Part shown: positions 26,541-35,285 of the stretch, one piece after another | Layout of the letters: every line of letters starts with the position of its first letter | Position numbering within the stretch: position 1 is the first letter of the stretch | Assembly: GCF_902506295.1 (NCBI RefSeq) | Contig: NZ_LR733312.1 | Coordinates: 2,246,089-2,310,088 of the forward strand | Length of the DNA: 64,000 bases | DNA from: Luteimonas sp. 9C | GTDB lineage: Bacteria; Pseudomonadota; Gammaproteobacteria; Xanthomonadales; Xanthomonadaceae | Direction: 5' to 3' | Position numbers and translations under genes: made by a program | The notes under the pieces: generated by a model | Databases searched by the model: none | The model's input: only the letters and a program-made list of their open reading frames with translations | What the model was told of the DNA's origin: nothing

Positions 26541-27455
26541 ATGGCCTTCGACGCCTTTGCCCTGATCCTGGCGATGCTCGCGCTGGGCATGCTGTTCGCC
26601 CGGCTGCGGGTGATGCCCGCCAATGCCGCCGAGGTGCTCAACCTCGTCGTGCTCTACGTCTGCCTGCCGGCCGCGGTGCTGGTGCACGTGCCGAAGCTCA
26701 CGTTCGACGCGACCTTGCTGGGCGTCGCCGCGACGCCCTGGCTGCTCGCGGTCGCGACGCTCGCACTGGTGCTGCCGCTGGCGCGCTGGCTGCGGTTCCG
26801 GCGCGACGAAACCGCGGTGTTGCTGCTGTGCGTGGCGCTGTGCAACAGCAGCTTCATCGGCTATCCGATGATCGCGGCGCTGCTCGGCGCGGACGCGGTC
26901 GCCTACGCCGTGGTCTACGACCAGTTCGGCACGTTCGTCCTGCTGTCGACGTTCGGCCTGACGATTCTCGCGCGCTACAGCGGCGACACGCCGCCGGGCT
27001 GGCGCGACATCGCGCGGCGCATCGTGCGGTTTCCACCGGTGTGGGCACTGCTGCTGGGCCTGACGCTGATGCCGGCCGCGCCGCCGGCGTGGATCGCCTC
27101 TGCGCTGGAGAATCTCGCCGGCGCGCTGCTGCCGCTGGTGATGCTGGCGGTCGGGCTGTCGATCCAGCTGCGCATGCCCCGCGACGAACTCCGCCCGCTG
27201 GCGACGGGCCTGGTGCTGAAGCTGCTGGTGATGCCGGCGATCGCGCTGCCGCTGTCGCTGCTGTTCGGCATGTCGGGGACGATGCTGCAGGCGAACGTGC
27301 TGGAGTCGGCGATGCCGAGCATGATCACCGCCGCTGCGCTGGCGATCGCCGCGGGTCTCGCGCCGCGGCTGGCGGCGGCCCTGGTCGGCTACGGGATCCT
27401 GCTGTCGCTGGTGACCCTGCCGGCATGGGCGTGGGTGCTGGGGCGGTTCGTGTAA
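26541..27455 (+). CDS. AEC (auxin efflux carrier) family transporter
   Basis: 304 residues, about ten hydrophobic segments in two five-helix halves. Characteristic features are LNLVVLYVCLPAAVLVHVPK near the first repeat and the mid-protein NSSFIGYPMIAALLG, the conserved N-S/N-x-G-Y/F-P motif of AEC carriers. The family moves organic acids or amino acids across the inner membrane; the substrate is unknown. Being 119 bp downstream of putA, it could be co-expressed, but nothing proves that. A terminator follows at 27571. Confidence 0.88.
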   Translation: MAFDAFALILAMLALGMLFARLRVMPANAAEVLNLVVLYVCLPAAVLVHVPKLTFDATLLGVAATPWLLAVATLALVLPLARWLRFRRDETAVLLLCVALCNSSFIGYPMIAALLGADAVAYAVVYDQFGTFVLLSTFGLTILARYSGDTPPGWRDIARRIVRFPPVWALLLGLTLMPAAPPAWIASALENLAGALLPLVMLAVGLSIQLRMPRDELRPLATGLVLKLLVMPAIALPLSLLFGMSGTMLQANVLESAMPSMITAAALAIAAGLAPRLAAALVGYGILLSLVTLPAWAWVLGRFV

Positions 27456-27477
27456 CGGCGACGACGCCGATCCGCGG

Positions 27478-27505
27478 GGATGGGTTCGCTGTGCCCTACC
27501 CATCC
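27478..27505. repeat. Short palindromic intergenic repeat
   Basis: GGATGGGT (27478-27485) pairs with ACCCATCC (27498-27505), read on the minus strand as a GTAGGATGGG...CCCATC element. This is the form of a widely dispersed intergenic repeat in proteobacterial genomes. Only one copy is seen here; genome-wide copy number is inferred. Confidence 0.5.
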
Positions 27506-27570
27506 TACGAGAGCCTGCGCGTTCGACACGTCGCTGGATGCGCTTCGACGAAGACGCCGGAACGCCCACA

Positions 27571-27598
27571 AAAAAGCCCCGCCGGAGCGGGGCTTTTT
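27571..27598. terminator. Bidirectional Rho-independent terminator
   Basis: GCCCCGC (27576-27582), loop CGGA, GCGGGGC (27587-27593), flanked by AAAAA on the left and TTTTT on the right. It serves both the plus-strand AEC transporter gene and the minus-strand FadL-like gene, which converge here. Confidence 0.92.
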
Positions 27599-27619
27599 CG
27601 TGTCGCGATGTCGCGTGGA

Positions 27620-28966
27620 TCAGAAGCGATACTGCGCCGACACGCCGAACAGGTTGGCGTCGCCGTCGAAGTTGCCGGCCACGCGGCTGCCGCCGCTGGT
27701 GGTGTCGATCTTCGGATCGCGCGGTGCGATGTGCGTGTACGCGAAGTTCACGTCGAACGCATCGCTGAGCATCCAGGTCGCGCCGACCGAGTAGAAGATG
27801 CGGTTCGCGTCGGGCAGGCGCGGGGTGCGGTGCTCGAGGCTGGTCGGGGTTTCGTCGTACGCGGCGCCGCCACGCAGCTTCCAGCTGTCGTTGAGCTTGA
27901 ACTCGGCGCCGACGGCGGCGAAGTACGTGTCCTTCCACTCGAAGGGCTCGACCGAATCCGGATCCGGGTTGTCGAACTGGATACGGACTTCGCGCAGCGA
28001 GGACCAGTCGGTCCGGGCGTAGGTGGCCGACAGCTGCAGCGCGTCGGTGACCTGCCAGGCGCCACCGATGTTGAGGATCGACGGCGTGGTCAGTTCGGCG
28101 AACACGGTGCCGTCCTTGAACAGCGCCGAGGTGGCGGCGCTCGAGCCGAACACGGCTTCGACGTTGCCCGGCACGGTCCAGTCGGCGGTGCCGGTCAGCT
28201 CGTAATCGATCTCGGAGCGGTAGCTGACGCCGATCGACACGTTGTCGGTCGGACGCAGGTTCGCGCCGAGGACGTAGCCGAAGCCGTTGTCGTCGCCCTG
28301 CACGACCGCCAGACCGTCGGCGGCCTGCGGACGCGCGAACGGCAGCGGACGGGTCGCCGGGTTCGCGAACAGCAGCGAACCGAAGTCGACGGCCTTCGAC
28401 AGGGTGACGTCGGCGCGCGAGGCGATCACGCCCAGGCCCACCGAGAAGCGGTCGGTGATGTCGATCGCGCCGGACAGGGTCAGATCGATGACCTTCACGT
28501 CCGACGTCTGCGCGGCGTAGCGGCCGACCCAGCCGGCGTCGTATTCAGTCTTCAGACCGAACGGCGCGCTGACCATGGCGCCGACCGCGGTGCCGTTGTC
28601 GAACTTGTGCACGACCGAGAACGCGGGGATCGGGGTCACGTCGCCGGCGTTGCCGCCGTTGCTGCCGGTGAGCGGACGGCCGAGGGCGTCGGTGCCGCTG
28701 CCCTGGAATTCATAGTTGAGGTCGATGACGGTCAGGTCGGCCTGCACCGTGGTGCCTTCGAACTGGGTCATCACGGCCGGGTTGTTGGTCACGACCGAGC
28801 TGTCGCCGGTCTTCGCGGCGGTGCCGGCGAAGGCGCTGCCCATCGACTTGACGCTGTTTTCCTTGAGCTGGAAGCCGGCCGCCTGGGCCTGGCCTGCGAA
28901 TGCCAGCGCGGCGGCGATGCCGACGGCCAGAACGGTGCTCTGCATGTAGCGGGGGGTGGTAGCCAT
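27620..28966 (-). CDS. OmpP1/FadL/TodX-family outer-membrane transporter
   Basis: 448 residues with a signal peptide ending at GQAQA and mature start AGFQLKENSVKSMGSAFAG, where the N-terminal hatch and the NPAVM motif (TNNPAVMTQF) of FadL proteins are plain. The barrel ends with a terminal Phe (FGVSAQYRF), the outer-membrane insertion signal. FadL proteins import long-chain fatty acids or other hydrophobic compounds by lateral diffusion. The gene converges on the AEC gene. A minus-strand TATAGT at 29083-29088 may be its -10 element. Confidence 0.94.
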   Translation of the reverse strand: MATTPRYMQSTVLAVGIAAALAFAGQAQAAGFQLKENSVKSMGSAFAGTAAKTGDSSVVTNNPAVMTQFEGTTVQADLTVIDLNYEFQGSGTDALGRPLTGSNGGNAGDVTPIPAFSVVHKFDNGTAVGAMVSAPFGLKTEYDAGWVGRYAAQTSDVKVIDLTLSGAIDITDRFSVGLGVIASRADVTLSKAVDFGSLLFANPATRPLPFARPQAADGLAVVQGDDNGFGYVLGANLRPTDNVSIGVSYRSEIDYELTGTADWTVPGNVEAVFGSSAATSALFKDGTVFAELTTPSILNIGGAWQVTDALQLSATYARTDWSSLREVRIQFDNPDPDSVEPFEWKDTYFAAVGAEFKLNDSWKLRGGAAYDETPTSLEHRTPRLPDANRIFYSVGATWMLSDAFDVNFAYTHIAPRDPKIDTTSGGSRVAGNFDGDANLFGVSAQYRF

Positions 28967-29190
28967 GTGTCGCGTTCTCTCCCAAACAGGTGTTGTTGTG
29001 ATGCTGCGCCTGGCGTGGACGGGTCCCCTCCGTCCGCCACCACCTGTCGGAATTCCCCTCCCGAACGCGCGTAGCGGGGCGCACTATACCGTACGATTGC
29101 GTGTGGAAAACTTGCTGCGATGCGGCATTCGCGGCACCGCATCCCACGCGCTTTACCGGCCCTGCGACGGCCCTCGACAATGGCCGCCCG

Positions 29191-29889
29191 ATGTTCGTCT
29201 CCATCCCCAACCGCCATGCCCGCACCCCGTTCCGCTGGGCGGTGCCGATGCTGTGCGCGTTGCTCTGGCTGACGTTCCTGTGGGCCAGTACGCGCTCGGC
29301 GAACGAGCACTACACGCTGCTGCTCGACTGGGGCGCGCTCTACGGCGGGCCGGTCGGCACCGACGGCACGCACGCGAACTGGGTGGATGCCGGTCCCTGG
29401 CTGCGCCTGGTGACCGCGCTGTTCCTGCATGCCGACTGGGCGCACCTGCTCGGCAACCTGGTGTTCCTGCTGATCTTCGGCCTGCCGGCCGAGCGGCTGA
29501 TGGGGGCGTGGCGGCTGCTGGTGCTCTTCGTCGTGGGCGGCGCGCTGGCCAACCTGTCGGCGGTGCTGGCGATCGGTGCGCCCGACCGGCTGATCATCGG
29601 CGCGAGCGGCGCGGTGTCGGCGCTGATCGGCGCGTACCTGGCGTTGTTTCCGCGGGCGCGGCTCGGCGTGGTGGTGCCGCTGGGCCTGTTCCTCGAATTC
29701 GTCCGCGCGCCGGCCTCGCTGCTGATCGGCATCTGGGCGGTGCTGCAGGTGTTCTTCGCCTACATCGGCCCGGCCTACGGTGCGGTCGCGTGGACCGCGC
29801 ATCTGGCCGGCTTCCTGTTCGGCGTGGTGTTCGCGCTGGTCTCGCGTCATGCGATCGGCCAGCGGTTGCGCCGGCTCAAGGGCTATTGA
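29191..29889 (+). CDS. Rhomboid-family intramembrane serine protease
   Basis: 232 residues from ATG 29191. Six membrane helices; the catalytic dyad is Ser139 in IIGASGAVSALIG and His204 in AHLAGFLFG. The preceding HADWAHLLGNLVFLLIFG (80-97) is the His/Asn oxyanion helix. All rhomboid key residues are present, so it should be an active protease with unknown substrate in the inner membrane. DUF1820 follows 27 bp downstream but has its own -10 element. Confidence 0.92.
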   Translation: MFVSIPNRHARTPFRWAVPMLCALLWLTFLWASTRSANEHYTLLLDWGALYGGPVGTDGTHANWVDAGPWLRLVTALFLHADWAHLLGNLVFLLIFGLPAERLMGAWRLLVLFVVGGALANLSAVLAIGAPDRLIIGASGAVSALIGAYLALFPRARLGVVVPLGLFLEFVRAPASLLIGIWAVLQVFFAYIGPAYGAVAWTAHLAGFLFGVVFALVSRHAIGQRLRRLKGY

Positions 29890-29898
29890 GCCGCGCTC

Positions 29899-29904
29899 TA
29901 TAAT
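29899..29904 (+). promoter_or_regulatory. -10 element before the DUF1820 gene
   Basis: A perfect TATAAT lies 12 bp before the ATG at 29917. Start of transcription near 29911 would leave only about six nucleotides of leader, i.e. an almost leaderless mRNA. The -35 region is not recognisable. Confidence 0.45.
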
Positions 29905-29916
29905 CATAATCGACGC

Positions 29917-30240
29917 ATGACAGGCAAGACGCTCTACCGGGTCACCTTCCTCAGCCACGGCAAGGTCTACGCGCTGTACGCGCGCCAGGTCGAGAGCGGA
30001 CGGCTGTGGGGCTTCGTCGAAGTCTCGGACCTGGTGTTCGACATCCACGACGGCCTGGTCGTCGATCCCACCGAAGAACGCCTGCGCGACGAGTTCGCCG
30101 GTACCCGCACCCTGCACCTGCCGATGCAGAGCGTGTTGCGGGTGGAAGAGGTCGAGAAGAAGGGACCGTCGGCGATCCGCGACGCGACCACCGGCGAGGC
30201 CGTGGTCACGCCGTTCCCGGTGCCCGCCCGGCCGCGCTGA
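29917..30240 (+). CDS. DUF1820 family protein
   Basis: 107 residues, cytosolic, no membrane segment. The full length matches DUF1820: KTLYRVTFLSHGKVYALYAR at the start, LWGFVEVSDLVFD, then VVDPTEERLRDEFAGTRTLHLPM and IHSVLRVEEVEKKG-type end (here MQSVLRVEEVEKKG). The function of the family is unknown. It is conserved in gammaproteobacteria. No Shine-Dalgarno site is visible and the putative -10 is very close to the ATG. Confidence 0.92.
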   Translation: MTGKTLYRVTFLSHGKVYALYARQVESGRLWGFVEVSDLVFDIHDGLVVDPTEERLRDEFAGTRTLHLPMQSVLRVEEVEKKGPSAIRDATTGEAVVTPFPVPARPR

Positions 30241-30337
30241 GACGCCGCGTTACACTCGTCGGCCCACGCGGCCATCGCGCGCGGACTGCGATGCTGGCCC
30301 CACTTTCCGTCACCCGGGCCCACGGCCCAAGGCAACG

Positions 30338-32023
30338 ATGACCACTCCCCAGGCACTGCTCGACACCCACGGCCCACGCGAATCGATGGAGTACGACGTC
30401 GTCGTCGTGGGCGCAGGCCCCGGCGGACTGGCGACCGCGATCCGGCTCAAGCAGCTGGCCGCCGAAGCGGGCCGCGAGGTGTCGGTGTGCGTGCTGGAGA
30501 AGGGGTCCGAGCCGGGCGCACACATCCTGTCGGGCGCGATCATCGATCCGCGTGCGCTGACCGAACTGATCCCGGACTGGAAAGAGAAAGGCGCGCCGCT
30601 GAAGCAGGCGGTCACCCGCGACGAATTCCTGTTCCTCGACGAGACCGGCGCCAAGTCCACGCCGGACTTTTTCCTGCCCGACTGCTTCAAGAACCACGGC
30701 AACTACATCATCAGCCTCGGCGCCCTGGTGCGCTGGCTGGCCACGCAGGCCGAATCGCTGGGCGTGGAGATCTTCCCCGGCTTCGCCGCCGCCGAGGTGC
30801 TCTACGCCGACGACGGCCACGTGCGCGGCGTCGCGACCGGCAACCTCGGCATCGGCAAGGACGGACAGCCGACGGCCGAGTTCCAGCTCGGCATGGAGCT
30901 GCTCGCGAAGTACACGATCTTCGCCGAAGGTTCGCGCGGCCAGCTCGGCCGCGAACTGATCACGAAGTTCGCGCTGGACGCGGGCCGCGATCCGCAGAGC
31001 TACGGCCTCGGCATCAAGGAGCTGTGGCAGGTCGATCCGGCGAAGCACGAGCCGGGCCTGGTGGTGCACACCGCCGGCTGGCCGCTGACCGACGACACCT
31101 ACGGCGGCTCGTTCCTGTATCACGCCGAAGACGGCAAGGTCGCGATCGGCCTGGTGGTCGGGCTCGACTACAGGAATCCGTGGCTGAGCCCGTTCGAGGA
31201 GTTCCAGCGTTTCAAGACGCATCCGGCGATCCGCAAGTACTTCGAAGGCGGCAAGCGCATCGGCTACGGCGCGCGCTCGATCACCGCCGGCGGCCTGCTG
31301 TCGATCCCGAAGCTGGTGTTCCCGGGCGGCGCGTTCGTCGGCTGCGAGGCCGGCACGCTCAACGCCAGCCGCATCAAGGGCAGCCACGCGGCGATCAAGA
31401 CCGGCATGCTCGCCGCCGAGGCCGCGTTCGCCGCGCTCGGCGAGGACCGCAGCGGCGACGAGCTGGCCGCGTATCCGGTCGCGTTCGAGGCCAGCTGGCT
31501 GCACGCCGAGCTGTCGCAGTCGAAGAACTTCAAGCAGTGGTTCAAGAAGGGCCGCACCACCGCCACGCTGATGACCGGCATCGAACAGTGGCTGCTGCCG
31601 AAGCTCGGCATGCGCGTGCCGCCGTGGACGATCCATCGCGACAAGCCCGACCACGCCTGCCTGGAACCCGCCGCGCAGCACACGAAGATCGCCTACCCGA
31701 AGCCCGACGGCGCGCTGACCTTCGACCGTCTGAGTTCGGTGTACCTGTCGAGCACCAACCACGATGAGGACCAGCCCGCGCACCTGACGCTCAAGGATGC
31801 CTCGGTGCCTGTCGACGTGAACCTGGCGACATACGCCGGTCCCGAGGCGCGCTACTGTCCGGCCGCGGTCTACGAATACCTCGACGGTCCCGACGGCCCG
31901 TTCCTGCGGATCAACGCGCAGAACTGCGTGCACTGCAAGACCTGCGACATCAAGGATCCGACCCAGAACATCGTCTGGGTCGCGCCGCAGGGCGGCGGCG
32001 GACCGAACTACGCCGGGATGTGA
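30338..32023 (+). CDS. Electron transfer flavoprotein-ubiquinone oxidoreductase
   Basis: 561 residues. The FAD Rossmann motif is VVVVGAGPGGLATAIRLK near residue 18-35. The C-terminal 4Fe-4S cluster ligands are visible as CPAAVYEY and then NCVHCKTCDIKDPTQNIVW. It passes electrons from reduced ETF (acyl-CoA and other dehydrogenases) to ubiquinone at the membrane. It fits beside the FadL-like importer and cytochrome c5 as part of fatty-acid oxidation and respiration. No ETF alpha/beta genes are in the window. Confidence 0.96.
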   Translation: MTTPQALLDTHGPRESMEYDVVVVGAGPGGLATAIRLKQLAAEAGREVSVCVLEKGSEPGAHILSGAIIDPRALTELIPDWKEKGAPLKQAVTRDEFLFLDETGAKSTPDFFLPDCFKNHGNYIISLGALVRWLATQAESLGVEIFPGFAAAEVLYADDGHVRGVATGNLGIGKDGQPTAEFQLGMELLAKYTIFAEGSRGQLGRELITKFALDAGRDPQSYGLGIKELWQVDPAKHEPGLVVHTAGWPLTDDTYGGSFLYHAEDGKVAIGLVVGLDYRNPWLSPFEEFQRFKTHPAIRKYFEGGKRIGYGARSITAGGLLSIPKLVFPGGAFVGCEAGTLNASRIKGSHAAIKTGMLAAEAAFAALGEDRSGDELAAYPVAFEASWLHAELSQSKNFKQWFKKGRTTATLMTGIEQWLLPKLGMRVPPWTIHRDKPDHACLEPAAQHTKIAYPKPDGALTFDRLSSVYLSSTNHDEDQPAHLTLKDASVPVDVNLATYAGPEARYCPAAVYEYLDGPDGPFLRINAQNCVHCKTCDIKDPTQNIVWVAPQGGGGPNYAGM

Positions 32024-32127
32024 GCGGCCGTCGGCTTTCCGGCCGGCCGCCGCAGCAGCATTCTTGAAAACCTGCCCGTATACTCGGGCGCAGCTGTGGC
32101 TGCATGCCATGTCGCCAAGGGTGTTTC

Positions 32128-32643
32128 GTGCGTAATTACGATCTCGAATTCCTCAAGCGTTTCTCGATGGTGTTGGGTTTCCTGACCATCGTGACGCTCG
32201 GACTGATGCTCGGCGCGTGGTATCTGCACAAGTCGCTGCCGACGGATGTGCCGCCGAACGTCGCCAAGCGCACCGAAGCGCGGATCGCGCCGGTCGGCGC
32301 GGTCTATGCCGGTGCGACCGGTGCGGCTTCGCAGGCAGCGGCCACGGCCGCAGCCGCGGCGGCCGCCGCCGCGCAGGTCGCCTACGGCGGCACGCTCGAC
32401 GGTTCGGTGATCTACCAGAACCTGTGCGCGGGCTGCCACACCTCGGGCGCCGGTGGCGCGCCGACGCTCGACCACCAGCACTGGGACGCCCGCGTCGCCC
32501 AAGGCACCGAAACGCTGTACCGCCACTCGATCGAGGGCTTCACCGGCGCGGCCGGCGTGATGCCCGCGCGCGGCGGCAACCCGGCGCTCAGCGACGAGCA
32601 GATGCACGCCGCGGTCGACTGGATGGTCGACAACCTTAAGTAA
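32128..32643 (+). CDS. Membrane-anchored cytochrome c5 family protein
   Basis: 171 residues from GTG 32128, chosen because RNYDLEFLKRFSMVLGF is the conserved start of these proteins; an upstream ATG at 32104 adds eight non-conserved residues. One membrane anchor (about 12-33), a low-complexity Ala-rich linker, then one c-type heme site CAGCH near residue 102 with distal MPARGGNP Met. A single-heme electron carrier on the periplasmic face. A strong hairpin follows the stop. Confidence 0.92.
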   Translation: MRNYDLEFLKRFSMVLGFLTIVTLGLMLGAWYLHKSLPTDVPPNVAKRTEARIAPVGAVYAGATGAASQAAATAAAAAAAAAQVAYGGTLDGSVIYQNLCAGCHTSGAGGAPTLDHQHWDARVAQGTETLYRHSIEGFTGAAGVMPARGGNPALSDEQMHAAVDWMVDNLK

Positions 32644-32670
32644 CGTTCGCCGGGTGCAGTGCCCGCCCCA

Positions 32671-32693
32671 GACGCCGCCTTCCGGGCGGCGTC
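32671..32693 (+). terminator. Hairpin after cytochrome c5
   Basis: A perfect 9-bp stem GACGCCGCC / GGCGGCGTC with loop TTCCG, 28 bp after the stop. There is no clear T-run, so it may be a factor-independent terminator of low efficiency or an mRNA-stabilising hairpin. Confidence 0.55.
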
Positions 32694-32731
32694 GTCGTGT
32701 CAGGCCGCCGAGGCCGATGGAGATGTTCCCG

Positions 32732-34450
32732 ATGCCGCTGCCGAACCGACCCGCCCGCCTGTTGCCAGGCCTGCTGGCCTGCGCCCTGCTCGCCGCCTGT
32801 CGCGCGACGGCGCCTGCCCCGGCGACCTCGCCGGTCGTCGATGCGCCCGGGGCTGCGGTCACGGTGCGCGACGTGGTCGTCGACGGCCGCGTGACCGGCG
32901 CGTTCGCCGAGGGCCTGGGCGGCTGGTTCCTGCAGGCCGCCACGCCGGCGCGCGACGGGCCGGCCGCGGTCTTCGTCGAGGCGCTCGACGGCATGGCCGT
33001 CCCTGCGGCCGGCGCCCACGTCCGGGTGCGCGGCACGCTGCGCAGCCTCGACGGCCTGCCGACCCTGCAGCCAGCCCGTGTCGACACACTCGCCACGCCG
33101 GCGCTGACGCCGCTGCGGCTGGCCGGCGCGCCCGACGACTGGTCCAGGCTGGCCGGCCAGTGGGTGCGGATCGACGCGCCGCTGACCGTCAGCGGCCAGC
33201 ACGACCGCGCGCGTCGCGGCACCCTGGTCGCCAGCTTCGACGGCCGCCTCTACGTGCCGAGCGAAATCGGCTGGCCGGGCGCGCAGGCCGCGATGGTCGA
33301 GGCCGCCAATGCCGACCGACGCATCCTGCTCGACGACGGCCGCGACGACGCGCCCGCTGACGGTGCGCCCTGGTACCTGCCCGAGACCGCGCGCGCGTTG
33401 CGCAGCGGCAGTGTGCTGACCGGCGTCGAAGGCATCGTCGATCACCGCCACGGCGACTGGCGCCTGCAGCTGACCGCGCCGGTCGCGGTGGCGCCGGCGC
33501 CGCGGCCTGCACCGCCGCAGGTGGACGGCGACGTGCGCATCGCCGCGTTCAATCTGGAAAACCTGTTCAACGGCGACGGCCGTGGCGGCGGATTTCCGAC
33601 CGCGCGGGGCGCCGAGACGCCGGCGGCCTACGCGCGCCAGCTCGAAGGCCTGGTGGCGACCATCACCGCGCTCGACGTCGACGTGGCCGCGTTGATGGAA
33701 CTGGAGAACGACGGCTACGGCCCGGATTCGAGCATCGCCCAGCTGGTCGACGCGCTCAACGCCGCCGGTCCGGCGCGCGACTGGCGCTTCGTCGGCGCTG
33801 GCGAGGGGCCGGGCAGCGACTCGATCCGTGTCGGCCTGATCTACCGGGACACGCGCGTGCGTCCGCAGGGCGCGCCGGCCACGCTCGGCGGCGGCCCGTT
33901 CGAACGGTCGAGCCGGGTGCCGCTGGCCCAGACTTTCATGCCGGTGCGCGGCGGCCGGCCCGACGGTGCGGATTTCAGCGTGGTCGCCGTGCACTTCAAG
34001 TCCAAGGGCTGCGGCAGCGCCGATGGCGCCGACGCGGACCGCGGCGACGGCCAGGCCTGCTGGAATGCGACGCGTACCGAATCGGCGCGCCGCGTGCTCG
34101 ACTGGCTGGCGCGCATGCCCACCGGGCGCAGCGAACGCGTCGCGGTGGTCGGCGACTTCAACGCCTATGCGCGCGAAGATCCGCTGCGCCTGTTCTACGA
34201 CGCGGGCTGGCGCGATCCCTTCGCCGACGCGTCGAAGGCGCCGCCGCACAGCTTCGTGTTCGACGGGCAGGCCGGGCGCCTGGACCATGCACTGCTGAGC
34301 CCCGCACTGGCCGCGCGCGTGGCCGGCGCGGCGAAGTGGCACACCAATGCCGACGAACCGGCGGACATGCGCGAACGCGAGGCCGCCGGTCCCTGGCGCA
34401 GTTCGGACCACGACCCGCTGGTGGTGGGACTGCGCCTGCGCGCCCGCTGA
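32732..34450 (+). CDS. Lipoprotein endonuclease/exonuclease/phosphatase-family nuclease (ExeM-like)
   Basis: 572 residues from ATG 32732, which has GGAG nine bases upstream; in-frame ATGs at 32717 and 32723 are alternatives. The signal ends in a lipobox LLAAC. The N-terminal half (about 30-260) is an OB-fold-like region. The EEP catalytic domain starts at RIAAFNLENLFNGD and shows ALMELENDGYG, VVGDFNAYAREDP and the terminal SSDHDPLVVGL with catalytic Asp-His. Such nucleases degrade extracellular DNA. C-rich insert FKSKGCGSADGADADRGDGQACWN is typical of ExeM. Confidence 0.9.
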   Translation: MPLPNRPARLLPGLLACALLAACRATAPAPATSPVVDAPGAAVTVRDVVVDGRVTGAFAEGLGGWFLQAATPARDGPAAVFVEALDGMAVPAAGAHVRVRGTLRSLDGLPTLQPARVDTLATPALTPLRLAGAPDDWSRLAGQWVRIDAPLTVSGQHDRARRGTLVASFDGRLYVPSEIGWPGAQAAMVEAANADRRILLDDGRDDAPADGAPWYLPETARALRSGSVLTGVEGIVDHRHGDWRLQLTAPVAVAPAPRPAPPQVDGDVRIAAFNLENLFNGDGRGGGFPTARGAETPAAYARQLEGLVATITALDVDVAALMELENDGYGPDSSIAQLVDALNAAGPARDWRFVGAGEGPGSDSIRVGLIYRDTRVRPQGAPATLGGGPFERSSRVPLAQTFMPVRGGRPDGADFSVVAVHFKSKGCGSADGADADRGDGQACWNATRTESARRVLDWLARMPTGRSERVAVVGDFNAYAREDPLRLFYDAGWRDPFADASKAPPHSFVFDGQAGRLDHALLSPALAARVAGAAKWHTNADEPADMREREAAGPWRSSDHDPLVVGLRLRAR

Positions 34451-34570
34451 GCGACGCGGGCCGGCGCGTGCCATGCGCCCGCCCGACGGCGCGGCGCGGC
34501 GCGGCGGGTGCTGCGGGCGGGTCGTGAGACGGCGACAGTCCCGTCGCAGGCGCCCCGGTATCATGCGGGC

Positions 34571-35239
34571 ATGACGTCCCCCACGTTCCCCACGCAATCC
34601 GGCCCGCTGGTGCTGCCCGGTCCCGCCGGCGACCTCGAAGCCGCCATCGACCTGCCCGACGCGGACGTGGCGGCCCTGCCGCTCCTCGTCGTGGTCTGCC
34701 ATCCGCTGCCCACCGAGGGCGGCACGATGCACAACAAGGTCGTCACGATGGTCGCGCGCACGCTGCGCGAACTCGGCGCGGCCGCGGTGCGCTTCAACTT
34801 CCGCGGCACCGGCGCGTCCGGCGGCACCTACGACAACGGCACCGGCGAGACCGATGACCTGGCCGCCGTGGTCGAGTGGGTGCGCCGCGAGCGGCCCGGC
34901 CACGCGCTGTGGCTCGCCGGTTTCAGCTTCGGCGCCTACGTCTCCCTGCGCGCGAGCGATGCGCTGCAACCCGACGCGCTGATCTCGGTGGCGCCGCCGG
35001 CCGGCCGCTGGGATTTCGAGTCGATCGTGCTGCCGACCTGTCCGTGGCTGGTGATCCAGGGTGAGGCCGACGAGATCGTCGATCCGCAGGCCGTCTACGA
35101 CTGGCTCGAGGACAGCGAGGCGCAGGCCGAACTGGTCCGCATGCCCGAGACCAGCCACTTCTTCCATCGCCGCATGATCGATCTGCGCGGCGTGGTCCGG
35201 CACTGGGCCGAACCGCACCTGCCGCAGGCCGCGGGTTGA
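34571..35239 (+). CDS. Alpha/beta hydrolase, dienelactone-hydrolase-like
   Basis: 222 residues. VVCHPLPTEGGTMHNKVVTMVAR, RFNFRGTGASGGTYDNG and the nucleophile elbow LAGFSFGAYVSL (Ser in GFSFG) match the small KANL3/Tex30-type hydrolase family often annotated CocE/NonD or dienelactone hydrolase. Catalytic Asp is probably in IQGEADEIVDP and His in ETSHFFHRR. No signal peptide, so cytosolic. The substrate is unknown. zapE follows 46 bp downstream on the same strand. Confidence 0.9.
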   Translation: MTSPTFPTQSGPLVLPGPAGDLEAAIDLPDADVAALPLLVVVCHPLPTEGGTMHNKVVTMVARTLRELGAAAVRFNFRGTGASGGTYDNGTGETDDLAAVVEWVRRERPGHALWLAGFSFGAYVSLRASDALQPDALISVAPPAGRWDFESIVLPTCPWLVIQGEADEIVDPQAVYDWLEDSEAQAELVRMPETSHFFHRRMIDLRGVVRHWAEPHLPQAAG

Positions 35240-35285
35240 TGCGCGCGGTGCCGATCCGGGCGCACGCGCCCCGGACGCCTTGCGC

